Part shown: positions 13,398 through 17,473 of the stretch, in pieces
Layout of the letters: each line of letters opens with the position of its first letter
Numbering within the stretch: the stretch's first letter is position 1
DNA from: Phycisphaerales bacterium UBA1910
Lineage (GTDB): Bacteria; Planctomycetota; Phycisphaerae; Phycisphaerales; UBA1924
Assembly: GCA_002337545.1 (NCBI GenBank)
Contig: DDGE01000027.1
Span: 11,304 to 28,776 of the forward strand
Direction of reading: 5' to 3'
DNA length: 17,473 nucleotides
Translations under genes and position numbers: made by a program
The notes under the pieces: model-generated
Told to the model about the DNA's origin: nothing
The model's input: the letters and a program-made list of their open reading frames with translations, nothing else
Database searches by the model: none

Positions 13398-14849
13398 TTG
13401 ACAACGGCATCTTTTGAGACAACTGAGTTCCGCAGGACTTTCCGGCAGGAGACGGACGATCTGCTCCGGACCCGCTTGATCTGGTTCATCTCAGTCTGGG
13501 GAGGGATCGGTCTGATCCTCATGACGATCTACATCGTTCTGCTGCTGCAGGGGACGGGGATCGCCAATATGCTGACCAACAGCGGGCAGAAAGCGTTCTT
13601 TTTCCTCACGACGGTGATCTGGTTTGGTGCGTATCTCGGCTCGTTGCTGCTGGTACTCGGAAAGCGAGTTCAGAGTCAGACGATCATCTACATCACCATG
13701 GGGCTCGTGATGCTCGACGGGGTCCAGGGGATCGGGACCCGCGTGATGGATATGAGTGGCGGGCCCTCACTTGCCGCGTTCATCCTCGCCCATTTTATAG
13801 CGTGCTGCATGTTCCCCTGGACACTCAAGCAGGCATTGGTGCCTGTCATCTCCATACTCTTGTCGAGCGCGTTCAGTCTCATGGTCATCGAGGGCGAAGG
13901 GTGGATCCCAGCCGTCGTGACAACCCTCCTCTACGCCGCATTCGCAACACCCGCGGTATTCATCTCAGGTGTGAAGCATTCCCAGCGTGTGCAGCGAGCA
14001 ACAAACAAGTTCTTGAATCAACGGTACGGGATGCTGCGTCAGGAGCTCGCGTATGCCCGCCAGGTCCACGAGGCACTCTTCCCGGCCCCAATTGCCACCG
14101 GGAACCTCTGTTACACCTACCGATATGAGCCCATGCGGCAGATCGGTGGTGACTATCTCTACACAAAGCTCAGCGATGATGAGGGCAGACTTTCCGTCGT
14201 GATTGTCGATGTGACCGGTCACGGGATTCCCGCGGCACTCACTGTCAATCGGCTCCACGGCGAGATCGATATTGCATTTGCGGAAAACTCAGATATCTCG
14301 CCCGGTGATATGCTCGAGCGCCTCAATCGGTATGTGCATCTCACGCTTGCGAAGCACTCGATCTATGCGACCGCGGTCTGTATCCGCGCTGACTACAAGC
14401 GTGGAAAAATTGAATACGCGTCAGGTGGCCATCCGCCTGCCTTTATCCGGGGTGTCGATGGGACCCTTGAGGACCTCGATCCAACAACATTTGTTCTTGG
14501 AGCATGCTCTGATGACGATTTCGAGTCGGGGCAGATCGAAGTCGATTTCGAGCCGGGCGACTCGTTGATTGCGTATACAGACGGGGCGATCGAAGCACGA
14601 AGCCTTGAGGGGAAGATGTTCCACATTGATGGGCTCAGGCGATTACTTGCCTCGCAGGCGGTGCTGGGAGCTCAGGATTCAACGCAAGGACTATGGGCGG
14701 AGAAGATTCTTGAAGAGGTCGCGGCATTCAGAGGGGGATTGCCTCCAGAGGACGACACACTCGCCATCGAGATCTTCCGACCAGTGGGTGTTTCCGGCGA
14801 GAGCAACGCTCAGACGATGAGCGGAACGGGCGTTCAGAGCCATCCATAG
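13398..14849 (+). CDS. Membrane-anchored SpoIIE/RsbU-type PP2C phosphatase (copy 2)
   Basis: Paralog of the preceding gene, 483 residues, starting with TTG at 13398 (AGGG 7 bases upstream). It has the same architecture: six hydrophobic segments within residues 27-192, a linker with RQVHEALFP (221-229) typical of RsbU-type enzymes, and a PPM/SpoIIE domain. That domain holds QIGGDY (D252), VDVTGHG (D271, GHG 274-276), GGHPP (343-347), YTDGAIEA (393-400) and EDD (451-453). D271, GHG and TDG fall at the same residue numbers as in copy 1, and the PW-x-x-x-Q motif in the membrane region is shared. Tandem duplication is therefore likely. A short polar tail (about 463-483) is extra. Different sensor halves could let the pair answer different membrane signals or form a heterodimer. 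Confidence 0.9.
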   Translation: MTTASFETTEFRRTFRQETDDLLRTRLIWFISVWGGIGLILMTIYIVLLLQGTGIANMLTNSGQKAFFFLTTVIWFGAYLGSLLLVLGKRVQSQTIIYITMGLVMLDGVQGIGTRVMDMSGGPSLAAFILAHFIACCMFPWTLKQALVPVISILLSSAFSLMVIEGEGWIPAVVTTLLYAAFATPAVFISGVKHSQRVQRATNKFLNQRYGMLRQELAYARQVHEALFPAPIATGNLCYTYRYEPMRQIGGDYLYTKLSDDEGRLSVVIVDVTGHGIPAALTVNRLHGEIDIAFAENSDISPGDMLERLNRYVHLTLAKHSIYATAVCIRADYKRGKIEYASGGHPPAFIRGVDGTLEDLDPTTFVLGACSDDDFESGQIEVDFEPGDSLIAYTDGAIEARSLEGKMFHIDGLRRLLASQAVLGAQDSTQGLWAEKILEEVAAFRGGLPPEDDTLAIEIFRPVGVSGESNAQTMSGTGVQSHP

Positions 14850-14923
14850 ATCAGTCTCTTGCTCTTGTATGAAAATTGACGCCAGAAGACGATGTTCGCA
14901 TTGTCAGATTTATGTTAAGCTGG

Positions 14924-14946
14924 CCTCACACACGCTCGTGTGGAGG
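14924..14946 (+). promoter_or_regulatory. Hairpin that buries the Shine-Dalgarno of the H-X9-DG prepilin
   Basis: CCTC (14924-14927) pairs with GAGG (14943-14946). After a bulged A, CACAC (14929-14933) pairs with GTGTG (14938-14942), around a GCTC loop. The 3' strand contains the whole SD GGAGG (14942-14946), so the folded RNA would block ribosome entry 8 bases before the ATG at 14954. The complementarity is exact; regulatory use is inferred. Confidence 0.5.
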
Positions 14947-14953
14947 TCTCAAC

Positions 14954-15949
14954 ATGCTCAGAACTGGTATCCAGAAGCGGGGTGAACCCGTCGGAGTGAG
15001 CCGCGCGTTTACGCTGATCGAGCTTCTCGTGGTCATTGCGATCATCGCATTGCTGATCGGAATCCTTCTTCCTTCACTTGGCTCTGCCCGGAGAACAGCC
15101 CAGAAAACGATCTGCCTCTCCAACATGAGGCAGCTCGGCCTTGCCAATAGCTTGTACGCATACGACTACGATGGAAGATCGATGCCAACAGGCCGATTCG
15201 AGACCACGCGAGGGCGTCGAAACGCGCGAGGTGATCTGAACACTATCAACTGGGCCTACCTATACAACAACCCCGGATCGCGACGAAAGGGGGTTGGGTT
15301 GCTGATGGACTATGTTGACAATGCCCATGAGATCGTCGCGTGCCCAACAAACCAGAGGCGGGACCCCATGGGCATCGTGGATGACCCGGACAACATAAGG
15401 CTTGGTGAGTACTTCTACGGCGAGAGCGAACTGAACTTCGACTACACCTTCAATGCACCCGCGCAGGGAGCAAAGGACACGGTGCAGTTCGATGTCTGGT
15501 ACTTCAACCAGACACACGCGGACGATGATGAACTCAGCCGGGCCCAGTTCGACAATGCCATGGGCAACAACAAACTGACCCGTATGGACGGATTGCCACT
15601 CATCATCGAAGAAAGCTCCTGGTGGTTCAACAACAACGGGCCGCAAGGAGTCACGGACGGGGCGTGGGGCAACTTCGATCAATGGACTACCCGTCACGAT
15701 GGCGGTGGGGCCACCTACTACCAGGACGGGCATGTCGATATCTTCAGGCCGCCCACCAATGGGTTTCGGAATGATGACCCCGATGCGGGGTATGGAGATA
15801 CGGGGTTTAACTCGTGGGATATCTATGTGAAAACCAGTGTTGGTGGCAGCTACTACCGATTGAGAGATATCGCGGACGCTCAATCAAGTGCGCGCACAGG
15901 GTTCAACTCTGGGTATGGTGCGATTAATAACCCAGGGCAATACAGATAA
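14954..15949 (+). CDS. Planctomycete-type prepilin with H-X9-DG domain
   Basis: Protein of 331 residues. The frame opens at 14876, but GGAGG at 14942-14946 marks the ATG at 14954. An 18-residue leader ending SRA precedes mature F19 with E23 at +5, then the hydrophobic helix [20 protein letters not shown]. Next comes [23 protein letters not shown], characteristic of the abundant planctomycete/verrucomicrobial prepilins. A large globular domain rich in Asn, Asp and aromatic residues contains H-X9-DG (H248, D258-G259), the motif of the prepilin-associated H-X9-DG family (DUF1559-like group). These proteins are processed by a prepilin peptidase and presumably exported by a type II-like system; their function is unknown. 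It stands apart from the pseudopilin block 5 kb upstream. The stop codon overlaps the terminator of the opposite operon. Confidence 0.88.
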   Translation: MLRTGIQKRGEPVGVSRAFTLIELLVVIAIIALLIGILLPSLGSARRTAQKTICLSNMRQLGLANSLYAYDYDGRSMPTGRFETTRGRRNARGDLNTINWAYLYNNPGSRRKGVGLLMDYVDNAHEIVACPTNQRRDPMGIVDDPDNIRLGEYFYGESELNFDYTFNAPAQGAKDTVQFDVWYFNQTHADDDELSRAQFDNAMGNNKLTRMDGLPLIIEESSWWFNNNGPQGVTDGAWGNFDQWTTRHDGGGATYYQDGHVDIFRPPTNGFRNDDPDAGYGDTGFNSWDIYVKTSVGGSYYRLRDIADAQSSARTGFNSGYGAINNPGQYR

Positions 15950-15970
15950 AAACACCCGCGATGCGGGTGT
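15948..15970 (-). terminator. Terminator shared by the prepilin gene and the YeeE operon
   Basis: ACACCCGC (15952-15959) pairs with GCGGGTGT (15963-15970) around a 3-base loop. On the minus strand the stem is followed by a run of Ts (rc of 15948-15952), a canonical intrinsic terminator 25 bases after the second YeeE gene. On the plus strand it directly follows the prepilin stop without a good U-tract, so it may act weakly in both directions. Confidence 0.8.
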
Positions 15971-15994
15971 GGGTGTTGTTGAGTGTTGGCAGGT

Positions 15995-16561
15995 TCAGAC
16001 TCGGGACGGGTTGGATGCGTTCTTCCCAAGTCTTGGCAGAATCACTATCGCGCCGATCAGCAACGGGATGAGCAGAACGAAGGGCGAGATGTGTATCTGC
16101 TCTGGGATGGTGACTTTACCGATGCTGCCAACCTCAAGAATGTTCGCCTTCAGCCATGGGTAGAGTTCGGCATATATCCCCGCGCCGACCAGCATGCCCA
16201 AGACGCCGATGATCGCATGGCGAGAGCCCGCGCCGATGGCAGCGACCGCCGTCCCGGGGCAGTACCCGAGGATCACCATGCCGACGCCGAAGATGAGGCC
16301 GCCGAGTGTGTTGGCAAGGAGAGCGGTTCCTTTGATGTGCAGCGGAACATCCATACCAATCAACCGCATCGCGTAGATCCCAAGGCCTCCGACTATGATC
16401 GCGGTCATCATGACCTTCAGGACCGTGAAGTCCTTGAGCCGGAACTGGTTGACGATGACATTGAAGTTGGTGACCCCGCCTTTTTGCAAGAGGAAGCCAA
16501 AGAAAAGCCCTGTGATGGCTCCGAGCAAGAGTGTTGTTGGATCAGCAAACCAAGCGTTCAT
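15995..16561 (-). CDS. YeeE/YedE (DUF395) half-size membrane protein, second gene
   Basis: Integral membrane protein of 188 residues with about five hydrophobic segments. The sulfur-transport family signature GYCPGT (99-104, C101) lies in a membrane segment (FGVGMVILGYCPGTAVAAIG). YeeE/YedE proteins such as bacterial TsuA import thiosulfate through conserved membrane cysteines; half-size pairs (PmpA/PmpB type) supply the two halves from separate genes. The frame runs upstream to 16888, but that stretch lies antisense-like over the preceding gene. The ATG at 16559-16561 overlaps the upstream stop as ATGA, implying translational coupling and equal production. A terminator follows. The exact substrate (thiosulfate, sulfide or polysulfide) cannot be told from sequence. 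Confidence 0.88.
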   Translation of the reverse strand: MNAWFADPTTLLLGAITGLFFGFLLQKGGVTNFNVIVNQFRLKDFTVLKVMMTAIIVGGLGIYAMRLIGMDVPLHIKGTALLANTLGGLIFGVGMVILGYCPGTAVAAIGAGSRHAIIGVLGMLVGAGIYAELYPWLKANILEVGSIGKVTIPEQIHISPFVLLIPLLIGAIVILPRLGKNASNPSRV

Positions 16562-17133
16562 GATGCACCACCTTTCGTGCGGAGACCTGCGTACAGCAAT
16601 GCGGCAGTGGGCAGTCCCCCAGCGAACATCGCACCCATGAAGATCCATCCTGAGGTAGAGAGTTGCATCCCACCCGAGAGCCCATGACCTGATGTGCACC
16701 CGCCTGCCATGCGAGCGCCGATGATCAGAATCATGCCGCCCAGAAATGCAGCAGCGTAGCGGAACCACCTGGAAGGGCCAAATCGCTGCTCCCACAGGTC
16801 CGGAACATGCTCGGATTTGATCTTCCCGCTGAGCGTTGCTGCGACGAACGCTCCGATCGCGAGGAAGATCACGAGCGCGAACTGCCATTCGATCACAGGC
16901 TTAGGTTCCGCGGCGGTGCCAAGGTACTTCACGAAGTAAGGCTCATTATCCACATGTTCCGGCGCAACCAGGCGTTCGACGCCTCCCGCGGCCCGGACCA
17001 TCGTCGTGGAGGTCCCAAGTGCTTTATTCATCGTCGCGAAGGTAATCCATGAGAGGACGCCCAGCAAGATCCCGACGAGGTACGGCGACCATCTCGGTTC
17101 CTTCAGCAGTTTCATGATTGGGTTGCTGGTCAC
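16558..17133 (-). CDS. YeeE/YedE (DUF395) half-size membrane protein, first gene
   Basis: Integral membrane protein of 191 residues. The start is GTG at 17131-17133 because AGGAG lies 7-8 bases upstream; the frame is open to 17226 without support. Hydrophobic segments lie at about 18-36, 84-102, 126-142 and 160-185. The family hallmark GGCTSGHGLSG (144-154, C146) is intact. This half carries the GCTSGHG cysteine motif and the next gene carries the GYCPGT motif, so together they resemble one full-length YeeE transporter. A periplasmic or cytoplasmic loop (about 40-80) is larger than I would expect for such a protein. The gene sits 41 bases after the ArsR repressor gene and overlaps the next gene by 4 bases. 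Confidence 0.9.
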   Translation of the reverse strand: MTSNPIMKLLKEPRWSPYLVGILLGVLSWITFATMNKALGTSTTMVRAAGGVERLVAPEHVDNEPYFVKYLGTAAEPKPVIEWQFALVIFLAIGAFVAATLSGKIKSEHVPDLWEQRFGPSRWFRYAAAFLGGMILIIGARMAGGCTSGHGLSGGMQLSTSGWIFMGAMFAGGLPTAALLYAGLRTKGGAS

Positions 17134-17147
17134 AGGTTTTCTCCTAG

Positions 17148-17167
17148 ATATCGCAAGGGTGCGATAT
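17148..17167. promoter_or_regulatory. Inverted repeat between arsR-type gene and YeeE genes, candidate operator
   Basis: ATATCGC (17148-17154) and GCGATAT (17161-17167) form a 7-bp inverted repeat with a 6-base spacer. It lies directly before the Shine-Dalgarno (17142-17146) of the first YeeE gene. AT-rich imperfect dyads of about this size are typical ArsR-family binding sites, so the repressor may bind here to control an internal promoter. An RNA hairpin acting on the SD is the alternative. Confidence 0.45.
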
Positions 17168-17174
17168 GAATTGG

Positions 17175-17465
17175 CTACGGCTTTGGGTTTGGAGTTGGCG
17201 GAGATGTATATCGAGCTTGGATGCACTGGATGATGGATCGCATCCCTGGCTCAACAACGCGGCAATAGACATATCTCCCATCTCTCTCCATCGAGATGAG
17301 TTGGTGGTCCTTGAGTCGTTTTAAGTGTTCCGAAGCGACATTCTGAGGGGTGTTCGTGATCTTGGCCAACTCCCCGACACTTAAACGGTGATCAAGCAGG
17401 ACTTCAATCATTTGGAGCCGAACGGGGTGGGCGATCACCTTCAGGCAGCCTGCTGCTTGTTCCAT
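17175..17465 (-). CDS. ArsR-family winged-helix transcriptional repressor
   Basis: Small winged-helix regulator of 96 residues with LKVIAHPVRLQMIEVLL (8-24), the recognition region LSVGELAKITNTPQNVASEHLKRL (28-51) and wing ISMERDGRYVYCRV (57-70). Cysteines are C7, C68 and C81. The ELCVC metal-binding motif of classic ArsR and the GELC cysteine expected in sulfide-sensing BigR/SqrR proteins are absent (A34 in that place), so sensing chemistry is unclear. It is the first gene of the operon with the two YeeE proteins. A similar arrangement is known for Serratia PigS with pmpA/pmpB. The ATG is 8 bases from the window edge with no SD visible, and the frame stays open, so the true start may lie upstream. 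The C-terminus ends in a Pro-rich tail. Confidence 0.85.
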   Translation of the reverse strand: MEQAAGCLKVIAHPVRLQMIEVLLDHRLSVGELAKITNTPQNVASEHLKRLKDHQLISMERDGRYVYCRVVEPGMRSIIQCIQARYTSPPTPNPKP

Positions 17466-17473
17466 GTGGGCCA

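Noticed and set aside
15983..16687. Plus-strand 234-residue open frame opposite the YeeE genes
   Set aside because: It is the complement of two clear membrane-protein genes; composition is charged and irregular with no family features.
16562..16888. N-terminal extension of the second YeeE protein to 297 residues
   Set aside because: The extra 109 residues are Arg/His/Cys-rich, overlap the first YeeE gene in another frame, and the ATGA overlap gives a natural start at 16561.
1..17473. CRISPR array, tRNA, rRNA, IS element or phage genes
   Set aside because: No regularly spaced repeats, cloverleaf, rRNA-like segment, transposase or integrase was seen on either strand.

Overview
The window is about 17.5 kb of moderately GC-rich bacterial DNA. 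It most likely comes from a planctomycete of the Phycisphaerae type. This is an inference from three signs: a prepilin with the planctomycete/verrucomicrobial N-terminus ([19 protein letters not shown]) and an H-X9-DG motif, several pseudopilins beside a secretin, and frequent GTG/TTG starts. No rRNA, tRNA, CRISPR array, transposase or integrase is visible.

Left edge (1-3240). A minus-strand regulator joins an excisionase/MerR-like HTH to a response-regulator receiver domain and ends in a strong hairpin. A divergent intergenic region follows, with a 12-bp palindrome and a candidate promoter. Then comes an exported HEAT-repeat protein that contains a degenerate receiver-like domain lacking the phospho-acceptor aspartate. 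Its gene ends at an intrinsic terminator.

Secretion/pilus block (3449-9556). A leader that can fold into a closed multi-branched RNA precedes a GspG-like pseudopilin. Next are a paralogous pseudopilin, a GspH/FimT-like pseudopilin, a small single-pass membrane protein, a GspD/PilQ-type secretin with a TPR-like segment and long acidic tail, and a TPR lipoprotein. All run on the plus strand. The block ends at an intrinsic terminator lying inside the convergent recJ coding sequence. It looks like the outer-membrane and pseudopilus part of a type II secretion or type IV pilus-like machine. No assembly ATPase, inner-membrane platform protein or prepilin peptidase is present in the window.

Middle (9490-14849). 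recJ (single-strand DNA exonuclease) is on the minus strand. A PduO-type ATP:cob(I)alamin adenosyltransferase is divergent from it. Two tandem paralogous membrane-anchored SpoIIE/RsbU-type PP2C phosphatases follow, most likely a signalling pair born of duplication.

Right end (14924-17473). An H-X9-DG prepilin has its Shine-Dalgarno buried in a hairpin. A shared terminator follows, then a minus-strand operon of an ArsR-family repressor and two half-size YeeE/YedE (DUF395) membrane proteins. Those two are translationally coupled and probably handle a reduced sulfur compound. A 7-bp inverted repeat sits between the repressor and the transporter genes.

The most novel-looking signals are the structured leader before the first pseudopilin, the SD-sequestering hairpin before the H-X9-DG prepilin, the exported pseudo-receiver HEAT protein and the paired membrane phosphatases.
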